The notes under the pieces are model-generated. The model worked only from the letters and a program-made list of their open reading frames with translations, made no database searches and was not told the DNA's origin. From Candidatus Poribacteria bacterium (GTDB lineage Bacteria; Poribacteria; WGA-4E; JAJDTR01), in assembly GCA_028820655.1 (NCBI GenBank), contig JAPPIK010000051.1, positions 92,539 to 156,538 of the forward strand: a stretch of 64,000 nucleotides of DNA. The letters are read 5' to 3'. A program made the translations under genes and the position numbers. Numbering within the stretch: the stretch's first letter is position 1; every line of letters starts with the position of its first letter. This document shows, one piece after another, positions 49,479 through 58,986 of the stretch.

Positions 49479-52442
49479 ATGCCCACCTACACCGAGACCA
49501 ATTTCGAAGACCACATCGAAGAGCGCCTGAACCGGTCGGGCTACCGCTCGCTTTCCCCCGCCGACTACGACAAACATCGCTGCCTGATTCCCGACGAGTT
49601 GCTGCAATTCATTCAAAATACACAGGCAACGGGGTATGAGCGACTGAAACGCGAATACGGGGCAGAGACGCCGGAGAGGTTCCTCAATCGAATCGGAATG
49701 CAGATTGAGCGCCGCGGCGTTCTTGATGTCCTCCGCAAAGGCGTCAAAGACCGCGGCTGCAACTTCAAACTGACCTACTTCCGCCCGTCGAGCGACATGA
49801 ACCCCGACCACCGGCGCCTCCACGCGCTGAACCGATTTACCCTAATCCGCCAACTCAAATACTCGCAGCGGAACGAAAAATCCCTCGACATGGCATTGTT
49901 CCTCAACGGTCTGCCGCTGGTGACGATGGAACTCAAGAACAGCCTCACCGGTCAGGTGGTGACGGACGCCGAGAAACAGTATAAGGAGAAACGGGACCCC
50001 AGAGAGCCGTTGTTCAAATTCAAGCGCTGTCTGGTGCACTTCGCCGTGGGCAACGAGAAGGTCTCCATGACCACCCGCTTGGCGGCGGGCGACACCCGAT
50101 TCTTTCCGTTCAACAAGGGCATCGAAAACCCGGTGAACGAGAACGGTCACAAGGTCGCCTACCTGTGGGAGGAGGTGCTGCAGCCCGACAACCTGCTGGA
50201 CTTGATTGAGAACTTCATCCACGAGCAGGAGGTGACCGAGAAGGTCTACGATCCCGCGCGCGGTGAGGTCAAGGATGAGAAGACGAAAATCCTGGTGTTT
50301 CCGCGCTACCACCAACTCGACGTGATACGTAAAATGAAAGCCGCGATCATCGAGGAGGGAGTCGGCTGCAACTACCTCATCCAACACGCCACCGGCAGCG
50401 GCAAGTCGAACTCCATCGCGTGGCTGGCGCACCTGCTGACGCACCTCTACCGCTCTCCGACGGACACGAACCGCATCTTCGACTCGGTGATTGTCGTCAC
50501 CGACCGGCGCGTGCTCGACAGGCAACTCCAGGAGACCATCAAGCAATCGGAACAGGTGGAGGGCGTCGTTCACCGCGTGGACAGGGACTCGGCGCAACTC
50601 AGAGGATTCCTTGAAACCGGCAAGGACATCATCATTTCCACCATACAGAAGTTTAGCGTGATTGCCGAAACGATCGGCGAGCTAAAGAGCAAAACCTTCG
50701 CCGTGATTATCGACGAAGTGCACTCCTCCCAGACCGGCGAGTCGGCTCGCAACCTCAAGGTATCGCTGTCAAAGGGGATAGACGAGGACGGCGATGATGA
50801 CGACCCGGAAGTCTCCGACCTGGACGCGCGCATTATTCGTGAGATGGAACAGCGCGGCAGGCAGAATCACATCTCCTATTTCGGCTTCAGCGGAACGCCC
50901 AAGAACAAAACCTTGGAACTCTTTGGCCGCAGGAACGAGAGCGGAACGTTTGTCCCGTTCGATGTCTATTCCATGAGACAGAGCATCAGCGAAGGTTTCA
51001 CGCTTGATGTCTTGCAGAACTACAACACCTTCAAACGCTACTTCCAACTCGTCAAGAACGCGGACGAAGATAAGGTCTACGAGACGGCGCGGACACTGCG
51101 CGCCTTGACGAATTACGTCGACCTGCAACCTCACAGCATCGAGACGAAGACAAAGATTATGCTTGAGCACTTCGTCGAACACACGGCGAAGACGATTGGG
51201 AGCAAGGGGCGTGCGATGCTGATCACGCGCTCCCGCCTCCACTGCGTCCGCTACAAGCGGGAATTCGATGAGCAGATGCGCGAGATGGATCTCCCATACG
51301 GCTGTCTCGTCGCCTTCAGCGGCACCGTGCACGATACCGACAACGGGGAGGACTACACCGAGAACGGCATGAACGGGTTGGCGCCGGGCGGCTCCATCGC
51401 CGACACGTTCAAGAGTCCGGAATATCGCATTCTGATTGTGTCGAACAAGTTCCAGACCGGTTTCGACGAGCCGATGCTCCACACGATGTACGTCGATAAG
51501 CGGTTGGACGGGTTGCAATGCGTCCAAGCCCTGAGCCGCTTGAACCGCGTCGCCGAGGGCAAAACCGACACGCTTGTGCTGGATTTCGTGAACGAACCCG
51601 ACGCGGTGCAAGCCGCCTTTCAGCAATACTACCAGACAACGATGCTGGCGGAGGAGACCGATCCCAATCGTCTTTACGACCTACAGCGCCAGTTGGAGGA
51701 TTTTAACCTATTCGACGAGCACCACCTCGACCGGTTCTGCCGTGTCTTTTACGATCAGGAAGAACCCGACGAACGGATGCAAGGCATCTTGGACGAGGTT
51801 GTCCAAAGCTGGCGGGAGCGCGAAGAGGAGGAACGGGAAGAGTTCCGTTCCGCATTGCAAAGTTACATCCGCCTCTACGGCTACATCTCGCAGTTGATTA
51901 GCTTCACTGACGCCGGTCTGGAGAAACTCTACGTCTTTGTCCGCAGCCTCAACAAAAAGCTGCCGAAACGCGAGGGCGCCGACGTGAGCGACGTGCTGGA
52001 AGCTGTCGATCTGGATTCGTTCCGGGTTCAGCAAGTCCACAAGGACTTGCAACTCAAACTCGAATCGGAAGATAGCGAGGTTCCCGGCATCGGGAGTGGG
52101 ATGTCTGTTATCGCGGAACCGGAAGCGGACCTCTTGTCCAATATCATACAGGCGTTAAACGATGCCCATCAAACAGACTTCACCGACGAGGACAAGGTTG
52201 ACATCGACACCATCCGCCGCAGAGTGAACGAACACGAGGAACTTCGGCAGGTCATGGAGGCGGACAATACGGAGAGCAACCGACACCACAAATTTGGGGA
52301 GGTACTTGATTCTATCCTGCTGGAATTCGTCAATAACAAGGTGGAACTGTTCAACAAGCTATCACGACCCGAGGTTAAGGACGATTTCAAGACCCGCCTC
52401 TACCGCGCTTACCGTGAGATACCGTCCTCCCCGCACGTGTAG
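49479..52442 (+). CDS. hsdR: Type I restriction endonuclease subunit R
   Basis: 987 residues, full length. The N-terminal PD-(D/E)XK nuclease is LDMALFLNGLPLVTMELKNS (Asp ~138, ELK ~152). The SF2 translocase follows: HATGSGKSNS (Walker A, ~303), DSVIVVTDRRVLD, IIDEVHSSQTG (DEVH box, ~411), YFGFSGTPKN (motif III) and VQALSRLNR (motif VI). The helical C-terminal part that binds the M2S core is present. It cleaves unmodified DNA after ATP-driven translocation. It lies ~3 kb from hsdS, separated by unrelated genes and a fragment of another hsdR, so it probably has its own promoter. Confidence 0.96.
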   Translation: MPTYTETNFEDHIEERLNRSGYRSLSPADYDKHRCLIPDELLQFIQNTQATGYERLKREYGAETPERFLNRIGMQIERRGVLDVLRKGVKDRGCNFKLTYFRPSSDMNPDHRRLHALNRFTLIRQLKYSQRNEKSLDMALFLNGLPLVTMELKNSLTGQVVTDAEKQYKEKRDPREPLFKFKRCLVHFAVGNEKVSMTTRLAAGDTRFFPFNKGIENPVNENGHKVAYLWEEVLQPDNLLDLIENFIHEQEVTEKVYDPARGEVKDEKTKILVFPRYHQLDVIRKMKAAIIEEGVGCNYLIQHATGSGKSNSIAWLAHLLTHLYRSPTDTNRIFDSVIVVTDRRVLDRQLQETIKQSEQVEGVVHRVDRDSAQLRGFLETGKDIIISTIQKFSVIAETIGELKSKTFAVIIDEVHSSQTGESARNLKVSLSKGIDEDGDDDDPEVSDLDARIIREMEQRGRQNHISYFGFSGTPKNKTLELFGRRNESGTFVPFDVYSMRQSISEGFTLDVLQNYNTFKRYFQLVKNADEDKVYETARTLRALTNYVDLQPHSIETKTKIMLEHFVEHTAKTIGSKGRAMLITRSRLHCVRYKREFDEQMREMDLPYGCLVAFSGTVHDTDNGEDYTENGMNGLAPGGSIADTFKSPEYRILIVSNKFQTGFDEPMLHTMYVDKRLDGLQCVQALSRLNRVAEGKTDTLVLDFVNEPDAVQAAFQQYYQTTMLAEETDPNRLYDLQRQLEDFNLFDEHHLDRFCRVFYDQEEPDERMQGILDEVVQSWREREEEEREEFRSALQSYIRLYGYISQLISFTDAGLEKLYVFVRSLNKKLPKREGADVSDVLEAVDLDSFRVQQVHKDLQLKLESEDSEVPGIGSGMSVIAEPEADLLSNIIQALNDAHQTDFTDEDKVDIDTIRRRVNEHEELRQVMEADNTESNRHHKFGEVLDSILLEFVNNKVELFNKLSRPEVKDDFKTRLYRAYREIPSSPHV

Positions 52443-52446
52443 CTGT

Positions 52447-52656
52447 GTAAGGTGCAATCAAGCGAGTGGATAGCGACCGCGATAGAAATTCATCAAGCGA
52501 GTGAATAACGAGCGCGATAGCTAATCTTCTGCGCACCAGCCTTTTGTAGGAGTGATCTCCAGGTCGAGATTTCATGGTACAACGTGCATGTAGGGGACGC
52601 AGATCTGCGTCCCCTACGCAGTGATTGTATTCGTAGGGTGGGCACTGCCCACCATC
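52447..52656. repeat. Composite family-B element, then families A, D and C in a row
   Basis: 52447-52545: head GTAAGGTGC, two successive ~35-nt modules, then CTGCGCACCAGCC, i.e. a family-B hairpin split by modules. 52546-52571: family-A variant. 52590-52618: family D, GTAGGGGACGCAGATCTGCG then TCCCCTAC. 52634-52656: family C, GTAGGGTGGGCACTGCCCAC. Four families lie side by side within 210 bp, 5 bp after hsdR. Confidence 0.85.
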
Positions 52657-52702
52657 TCCCCTTACCGCCCGTTATTCAAACAGGTTCTACCCCAAGAAAC
52701 CG

Positions 52703-54493
52703 ATGCGGATAAAATCAATCCTCCTCCGAACCCTCCCGCTCTATCTTCTCTGCTTCGCCGCCGCAATCCACGTTGCAACAGGACGCACTCCGCCCGTACC
52801 CATCACTGCGGGTGCCCCGTACGTCACGCAAATCACCCAGGAGCCGCACTTAAAAGATCCACCCAAGCCGTTTGCGGACGACGAACTGTCGAGGCCCGTC
52901 AATTTGAGCGCCCCGTACTTCACGGAAATCACCTCGGAGTTGCAGTTAAGCGATGCACCCGATCCGTTGCCGGACGGTACGTATTCGCTCCCGGAGATTA
53001 TGGGCGGAGGCGTCTCCCTTTTCGACTACGACAATGACGGCGATCTCGACCTGCTCCAAATAGTTTGCCCTCCTCCCGGTAAACCTGACCGGCGCGCGCC
53101 CAACCGGCTGTACCGGCAGCTACCCGACGGGACGTATCGGAATGTGGCATCTGCTGCCGGCTTGGATGACCCGGGCTATGGACAGGGCGCCGCGGTCGGG
53201 GACACCGACAACGATGGCGACCTCGATGTTTACGTAACCAACTTCGGACGCGACGCCTTTTACCTGAACAACGGGGATGGCGCCTTCGTCGACGCTACAG
53301 CCGCCGCCGGGTTCTCCGGCGACCACTGGAGTTCATCGGCTGCCTTTTTCGACTACGATCGGGATGGGGATCTGGACCTCTACGTCGTGCGCTATCTTCT
53401 GTTCGACTCGGGCGTCACCTGCCGCAGCAGAAACGACAGAACCGTATACTGCGGTCCCCAGAGTTTCGATGGGGTGCTCGACGCGCTCTACCGCAATAAC
53501 GGGGATGGAACATTCTCGGATGTGACCGCAGCGGCTGGAATCGCATCCCCTGGGAAGGGATTGGGGGTCGCCTGCGCGGACCTGACGGGAGACGGCTGGA
53601 TAGATATCTATGTCGCCAACGATCAGGAGGCAAATCACCTGTGGGTCAACAACGGAGACGGCACATTTACCGATGAAGCCGTAGTGCGCGGCGTGGCGTT
53701 CAACGCCTACGGCGAGGCGGAAGCAAGCATGGGAGTGACCGTCGGCGATGTGAACGGCGACGGGCGGCTCGACCTGTTCATGACACACCTGAGAGATGAG
53801 ACCAACACGCTCTATACCGCCACGGAGTACGGGATATTTGTTGACACATCGGAAGCGTCCGGGCTGGCGGCGGTCGATCGGGGCTATACCGGTTTCGGCT
53901 GCGGCTTCTTCGACTATGATAACGACGGCGACCTCGACCTGGCACTCGTCAACGGCGCTGTCAGGCGCGGATCAAAGTTTCCGGGAGCGAATGTTGGCGA
54001 GTTCTGGAACGTGTACGCGGAGCCGAACCTGCTGTTTCAAAACGACGGCAGCGGGGTTTTCACGCATATCAGTGCGCTCGCCGGCGCTTTCGCCAACCAA
54101 GTCGAAGTCAGCCGCGGACTGGCATTCGGCGACGTTGATCTTGACGGCGACATTGATATGGTCGTTGCCAACCTCAACGGGATACGGGTGTTTCGCAACG
54201 ATGCTCTTTCACTGGACAATCATTGGCTGCGTGTGCGGGCTGTGGACGGGAATCGAGACGCGATCGGAGCCGAGGTGACGGTGGTGACGGCGGAGGCTGA
54301 GTTCGTTGGACTCATACTCCCAGGCTACAGCTATCTCAGCAGCAGCCAATCGCGCGCTCATTTCGGGCTTGGTACGATCGAGGCGGTGGAATCGATCGAA
54401 ATTAAGTGGCCGGACGGGGGGCGAGAACGATTCAAACCGCCGGGAGTTGACCGGGAACTTACCCTGCGCAGAGGAAGCGGAGACGCACTATGA
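52703..54493 (+). CDS. Secreted ASPIC/UnbV and FG-GAP repeat protein (CRTAC1-like)
   Basis: 596 residues. Signal peptide LLRTLPLYLLCFAAAIHVAT. Seven calcium-binding FG-GAP/VCBS loops follow, of the type FDYDNDGDLDL (about residues 113, 172, 217, 298, 355, 410 and 480), making an integrin-like beta-propeller. The C-terminal ASPIC/UnbV domain is NHWLRVRAVDGNRDAIGAEV ... SRAHFGLG ... IEIKWPDGG (about 510-585). Such proteins are exported adhesion or matrix proteins in marine bacteria. The stop overlaps the next start (ATGA), so it is coupled to a secreted TPR protein, a pairing that is common for this family. Confidence 0.92.
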   Translation: MRIKSILLRTLPLYLLCFAAAIHVATGRTPPVPITAGAPYVTQITQEPHLKDPPKPFADDELSRPVNLSAPYFTEITSELQLSDAPDPLPDGTYSLPEIMGGGVSLFDYDNDGDLDLLQIVCPPPGKPDRRAPNRLYRQLPDGTYRNVASAAGLDDPGYGQGAAVGDTDNDGDLDVYVTNFGRDAFYLNNGDGAFVDATAAAGFSGDHWSSSAAFFDYDRDGDLDLYVVRYLLFDSGVTCRSRNDRTVYCGPQSFDGVLDALYRNNGDGTFSDVTAAAGIASPGKGLGVACADLTGDGWIDIYVANDQEANHLWVNNGDGTFTDEAVVRGVAFNAYGEAEASMGVTVGDVNGDGRLDLFMTHLRDETNTLYTATEYGIFVDTSEASGLAAVDRGYTGFGCGFFDYDNDGDLDLALVNGAVRRGSKFPGANVGEFWNVYAEPNLLFQNDGSGVFTHISALAGAFANQVEVSRGLAFGDVDLDGDIDMVVANLNGIRVFRNDALSLDNHWLRVRAVDGNRDAIGAEVTVVTAEAEFVGLILPGYSYLSSSQSRAHFGLGTIEAVESIEIKWPDGGRERFKPPGVDRELTLRRGSGDAL

Positions 54494-55926
54494 AGAAAAT
54501 CTTCTTGGTGATACTCTCTGTTTGCATTGGAATCGCTCGTGTTGATGGGGTGGTATCTCAGTCGAACACATCTGAAGGGATACCCGTACCGCGCGACCTC
54601 GAATTGGTCTCGAACATGCGGCTCGTAGGCGCGGTTGATTCTGCCCGGACCACGGTTGCCCACAATCCCGCATCCGCCGCTGCTTGGGGTCGGCTCGGCC
54701 ATGTCTATTTGGCTCACGAGTGGCGCGCCGAGGCTGCAGACTGTTACCGAAACGCCGTGAAGATCGAGCCCGGAGCGTTTCGATGGCTCTACTACCTCGG
54801 GAGAACGCTAGACAATGATCCCGCGAAGGCGGCGGATGTGTACGCGCGAGCACTTGCCTTAGACGAAGCTTACGCACCAGCGCATATTCACTATGCGAAT
54901 GCCCTCAGAAGTTCCGGAAAGTCCAAAATTGCGGGACGGCATTTCGAACGTGCGCTCGAACTCGCGCCGCGGAATCCGTTCTCCGAACTGAGATTGGGTC
55001 AGCTTGCGCTCTCTGCCAAGCGGTTCGAGACGGCGCGCGACCATTTACTTCGCGCACTGGCGCTGAACCCGAAACAGAGCGAGGTGCACGCCGCGCTTGC
55101 GCAGGTCTACTTGGCATTGGGCAACAGGGATGCCGCGAATCGGCACGCTCAAGCGGCGCAGATGCCCACAAATTACAACGAGATGCCGGACCCGCTATAC
55201 AAGGAGGTCGAAAAAGCGGGTGTAAGCAAGTTCTGGTTCACACGGCGCGGTCGGGGTTACTTCATGGCGAAGGATTTCAAACGTGCCGCCGGAGAATTGG
55301 CGGTGGCGGTCTCGGAGGACGAGAAAAATCCGTTGATCTGGTATCTTTACGGCGTCTCTTTGCTTGGAATTGAACGCGACAATGAAGCGGTCGCAGCCCT
55401 GGAACGTGCGCTGTCCGCCAGCCGGGGCAACGACCATCAGAACGAGAACGATCTGCTGAAGATTTACAACAGTCTCGCAATCGCCCACGGGAGAGCGGGC
55501 AGCCCGGAACTCGCCGGACCGTATCTTCAGAAGGCATTGGCGCTCAATCCGGCATCCATCAGAGCCATGAACAACCTGGCGTTTTACTATGCCGAGAACG
55601 ACGGGAATCTGGACGAAGCGCTCAACCTTGCCCGGAAAGCCGCGGAAGTCGGACCCGATGAGGGCGGACACCCCATGTCTCTCGACACGCTCGGCTGGGT
55701 GTATTTCAAGCGAGGGAATTATAGCGCGGCGCTGAAAACTCTTACCCTCGCCGCCAAGCTTCTCCCCGATTCGCCCACGGTTTATTACCACCTCGGAATG
55801 GCATATTTTGAAAATCGGGATACTCGCAATGCGCTGAAGGCGTTTAAGATCGCTTCGAAGCTATCGTCAAACTTCCCCGAAGCCGACGAGACAAAAGCCA
55901 TGATCCGGCAAATCGAATCGCAATAA
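54490..55926 (+). CDS. Secreted TPR protein, partner of the ASPIC/UnbV protein
   Basis: 478 residues. N-terminal signal peptide (KKIFLVILSVCIGIARVDG). Tetratricopeptide-like repeats cover most of the rest: AWGRLGHVYLAHEWRAEAAD, ARALALDEAYAPAHIHYANA, ERALELAPRNPFSELRLGQL, and C-terminal LDTLGWVYFKRGNYSAALKT. It starts on the stop of the upstream gene with a four-base overlap, so both are made together. It probably works in the periplasm or at the outer membrane as scaffold for the FG-GAP/ASPIC protein or its cargo. Confidence 0.88.
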   Translation: MKKIFLVILSVCIGIARVDGVVSQSNTSEGIPVPRDLELVSNMRLVGAVDSARTTVAHNPASAAAWGRLGHVYLAHEWRAEAADCYRNAVKIEPGAFRWLYYLGRTLDNDPAKAADVYARALALDEAYAPAHIHYANALRSSGKSKIAGRHFERALELAPRNPFSELRLGQLALSAKRFETARDHLLRALALNPKQSEVHAALAQVYLALGNRDAANRHAQAAQMPTNYNEMPDPLYKEVEKAGVSKFWFTRRGRGYFMAKDFKRAAGELAVAVSEDEKNPLIWYLYGVSLLGIERDNEAVAALERALSASRGNDHQNENDLLKIYNSLAIAHGRAGSPELAGPYLQKALALNPASIRAMNNLAFYYAENDGNLDEALNLARKAAEVGPDEGGHPMSLDTLGWVYFKRGNYSAALKTLTLAAKLLPDSPTVYYHLGMAYFENRDTRNALKAFKIASKLSSNFPEADETKAMIRQIESQ

Positions 55927-56568
55927 ACTGATAGTGAAACTCCGATCGTCTGCCATGCTATACTTTACGCTGTTGGAAGTTGCGTTTTTCAAGAGTCAAG
56001 AAATGGAGCGTGAGTTTTGCAGGTGGTAGGAGGAGTTCCCACCGATTCCCGACCGTCGCGATTCGGAGAAGATCTCTATCGCACTCACTCTTCATTCGCT
56101 TGATCTCCTACAAACCTTCGGTGCACAATTGCGCAAAATTAACCGATGCGGAGTATGATACCATTTCGTTTGAACATGTGTGCGCGGAGCATCTATGTAG
56201 GGTGAAATCAAGCGAATGGACAGTGAGCGATCAAGGGAGCGGATTGCGATAGAGATCCCATCGTGGAATTTCCATAGAAATCTTCCCCCGGCCGCGATTC
56301 CCCACTCCGGAGGAGTGGAATGTCAATAGAAACCAACGATATTCGCTCATGCACTCCAGCGGAGTGCCATGTGGTAGACCTCCGATCGACGGATCAAGCG
56401 AACGAATAGATCAAATGACTGAATAAGGAACGCGATAGAGATCCCTCTCCCGGTCGCGACCTTCTTACTTGCATTTAACACTTGCCGACTAAACCACTCT
56501 AAAGCACCACCGCAGATCCAAACATAACGAGCCAAACTACTCTTCAATCAGAATCTTGATGATTCTGC
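55927..56568. repeat. Repeat-rich spacer
   Basis: 56055-56112: composite family-A element in reverse (arm GTCGCGATTCGGAGAAGATC, module, CTCCTAC head). 56197-56260: GTAGGGTGAA head with modules. 56298-56393: a block with CACTCCGGAGGAGTG and CACTCCAGCGGAGTG palindromes and CAATAGAAACCAACGATATT between them, repeated three times at 59.9-60.4 kb. 56395-56460: modules and a family-A arm. No gene. Confidence 0.75.
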
Positions 56569-56597
56569 TTGACTCCATACACATCAACCTCTATAAT
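56569..56597 (+). promoter_or_regulatory. Sigma70-type promoter with upstream inverted repeat
   Basis: TTGACT at 56569-56574 and a perfect TATAAT at 56592-56597 with a 17-bp spacer, about 200 bp upstream of the LamG gene. The inverted repeat CAGAATC...GATTCTG at 56549-56567 touches the -35 and could be an operator. A second TATAAT lies at 56633 without a good -35. Confidence 0.6.
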
Positions 56598-56798
56598 GGA
56601 ATGGTGTCCGCATTATCGAATCGGTATAATGTGGACGGTGCGTCTTGTGTATCATAACGTCACGAACCACGGAAAGAGTCATTCAACGCCTCATGGTGTC
56701 GGAGTTTGAAGCCGCCCGGATTAATGTAATCCGCGTCGAATATCGGTACAATTCGACACTGTCAGGTTCAACGAATAAGTAAACAGGAGGAAACCGAA

Positions 56799-57620
56799 AT
56801 GCTGAGATTGAAACACCTCGCAATCCCCTTTTCTGTCATTGCTCTTCTCTGTGTATTTCCTTTCTCGGGAGAGAGCGCCACAGTTCCCGAGGTAGCGTTC
56901 CATTTCACCATGGACGAAATCAGTGGTGACGAAACCATGGACGTAAACGGGTTAGTGGGAATTCTCGAGAATGGACCGGAGGTGGTTCCCGGTATGCATG
57001 GCAACGCTATTAAGTTTACACGCGCCAGTGAACAGGCCATCGAGATTTTCCCGGATCCTGCCACCAACTTTGGCAACGGTGATGTGAGTTTGGAAGCCTG
57101 GGTTAGAACTGGCCTCGACGGGGAACAGTCCTATATCTTTAACAAGTGGGGAGCCTGGGATGCGCCGGATACCCCCTGCTGCAGAGGGTACCGACTCACT
57201 ATTGAGCCGGGGGGTCAGCTTGATACCATTTTTAATGATGGTGTCCCGGACGAAGAACGGCTCGCCAACGAAGGCTTCGTTAGGGGAGGAGACACCTCCG
57301 TCGCCGATGGCGAATGGCATCACGTGGTTGTGACTCGGAAGGATACGTCAATCATACAGTTCTGGATTGACGGCGTGCTCGACCACGAGATTGGAGAAGC
57401 CGCAGCCGTCGGTTCGATTGATAACACTACCAATCTGTATCTCGGCAGAAGCCACAAGAATAGAGGTTGGTTTGAAGGGACGATTGACGAGATTCGCGCG
57501 TGGCGGGGAGCTCTGAACGAATCGCAAATTGCTCAGGCAATGGCAGGAGCCGCTGTCACCTCAGTTGAACCCGTCGACAAACTTTCCGTAACCTGGGGCA
57601 AGATTAAAACCGACCGTTAA
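56799..57620 (+). CDS. Secreted LamG/concanavalin-like domain protein
   Basis: 273 residues, AGGAGG 9 nt upstream of the ATG. Signal peptide FSVIALLCVFPFSGESA. A single laminin-G-like jelly roll follows: VAFHFTMDEISGDETMDVNG, DVSLEAWVRTGLDGEQSYIF, DGEWHHVVVTRKDTSIIQFW, NLYLGRSHKNRGWFEGTIDE, IRAWRGALNESQIAQAM. These are the standard LamG3 strands. The C-terminal VEPVDKLSVTWGKIK is a short tail found on many exported proteins of this kind of bacterium. It probably binds extracellular carbohydrate or matrix. Confidence 0.9.
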   Translation: MLRLKHLAIPFSVIALLCVFPFSGESATVPEVAFHFTMDEISGDETMDVNGLVGILENGPEVVPGMHGNAIKFTRASEQAIEIFPDPATNFGNGDVSLEAWVRTGLDGEQSYIFNKWGAWDAPDTPCCRGYRLTIEPGGQLDTIFNDGVPDEERLANEGFVRGGDTSVADGEWHHVVVTRKDTSIIQFWIDGVLDHEIGEAAAVGSIDNTTNLYLGRSHKNRGWFEGTIDEIRAWRGALNESQIAQAMAGAAVTSVEPVDKLSVTWGKIKTDR

Positions 57621-57888
57621 CCCTGCTTGCAACCCGTCGGCAGTCCGGGCGCAAGCAGTATCCGATTTTCGTGTCGATTCAAACATCAACGGCACGGTGT
57701 GCGCGTCAACCAATCTTTGTATCGGTCTGTCGTGCGCACCGGGCCGTTGTCACTCCGCTAATTCAAAGGCTGCATCCAACCTCTGCATCCGCGCTGCTCC
57801 ATCTAGCCTGAACCATTGGTAGAATCTGCTGACCTATCCTTTCCCCGCTCCAGGGGAGCGGCATGTTAATACAATGCTTTGACCGCCC

Positions 57889-58986
57889 ATGAAAAACAAA
57901 GTCCGTTGTGCAGTCATCGGCGCCGGGTGGTGGGGCACCACCGCTCATATCCCCGCGTTGCTACGCCACCCCAAGGCAGAACTGTTGTGCGTGCATCACC
58001 GCGACCGGGACACCGCGCAACGGATTGCCCGCGACTTTGGAATTCCCCTCGGTGTGTCCTGCGTTAATGACGTGCTCGCGATTGATGTCCTCGACGCGGT
58101 GGTCATCAGTTCCACGGTGAATATGCACTATCCGCAAGCGAAAGCGGCGTTGGAACGGGGGCTCCACGTGCTCGTCGAAAAGCCCATGACGTTCAACGCA
58201 GCCCAAGCCAAGGCGCTCGTCGATCTCGCGGATGAGCAGCGAGTACAGTTTCTAATCAGCGGGCCGTGGCACTACACCGAGCATGCGGTTGAGGCGCGGC
58301 GGTTGATCCAATCGGGCGCGATCGGCGATCTCAAGATGATCAGCGTGTTGATGACGAATTTCTGTTTGGGCTTCTTTCGCGGGCTGCCTTGGGAGGAGAT
58401 TTTCGCGGACACCGACTCGTTCGAGTCCGCGCAGCCGCCCTACCTGAAACCGGAACCGGTGGGAAGCAGCGATCCGGCGGTGTGCGGCGGCGGTCAGATT
58501 TTCAACCAAATCTCCCACGTCGGCGGACACTTGGCATTCATTACCGGTCAAGAACCGGTTGAGGTATTCGCGCGGTTTGACAACCACGACACACGTGTCG
58601 ATGTGTACGACACGCTGAACGTCAAACTCGATGACGGGGCGCTTGTGTCCATTGCCAGCACCGGAGCCACTATGCCCAGCGATAGGAACTATGAATTGCG
58701 CATTTACGGGAGCGAAGGCATGATCTTCATGGAGCTATGGAGGGGAACGATGCAGTACCACCCCCGCACGGGGGAGGTGCGCGACTATCCCAATCTTTCC
58801 GACGATGCGGTTTATCCCATCTACGCGCCAACGGATAATTTGGTCGATGCGGTGCTGGGCGTCGCGCCCAACCGCTCACCCGCGACTTTGGGACTTAGCG
58901 CCATGAAACTGATTGAGGCGGCGTGCGAGTCGGCGCGTACCGGGGGCAACGTGATTATAGAGGAGGTTCGGAGCGATGGGTCTTAA
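57889..58986 (+). CDS. Gfo/Idh/MocA-family oxidoreductase (canonical)
   Basis: 365 residues. VIGAGWWGTTAH gives the GxGxxG-type Rossmann loop, and LVEKPMTFN at about residue 100 carries the catalytic Lys of EKP. DGALVSIASTGA and LRIYGSEGMIFMELW are the typical C-terminal sheet. It oxidises or reduces a sugar, inositol or sugar-acid substrate with NAD(P). It overlaps the next gene (a sugar isomerase/epimerase-like TIM barrel) by 11 bp, so both act in one pathway, probably catabolism of an inositol-like or modified sugar. Unlike the trio at 33-36 kb, all motifs are intact. Confidence 0.92.
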   Translation: MKNKVRCAVIGAGWWGTTAHIPALLRHPKAELLCVHHRDRDTAQRIARDFGIPLGVSCVNDVLAIDVLDAVVISSTVNMHYPQAKAALERGLHVLVEKPMTFNAAQAKALVDLADEQRVQFLISGPWHYTEHAVEARRLIQSGAIGDLKMISVLMTNFCLGFFRGLPWEEIFADTDSFESAQPPYLKPEPVGSSDPAVCGGGQIFNQISHVGGHLAFITGQEPVEVFARFDNHDTRVDVYDTLNVKLDDGALVSIASTGATMPSDRNYELRIYGSEGMIFMELWRGTMQYHPRTGEVRDYPNLSDDAVYPIYAPTDNLVDAVLGVAPNRSPATLGLSAMKLIEAACESARTGGNVIIEEVRSDGS

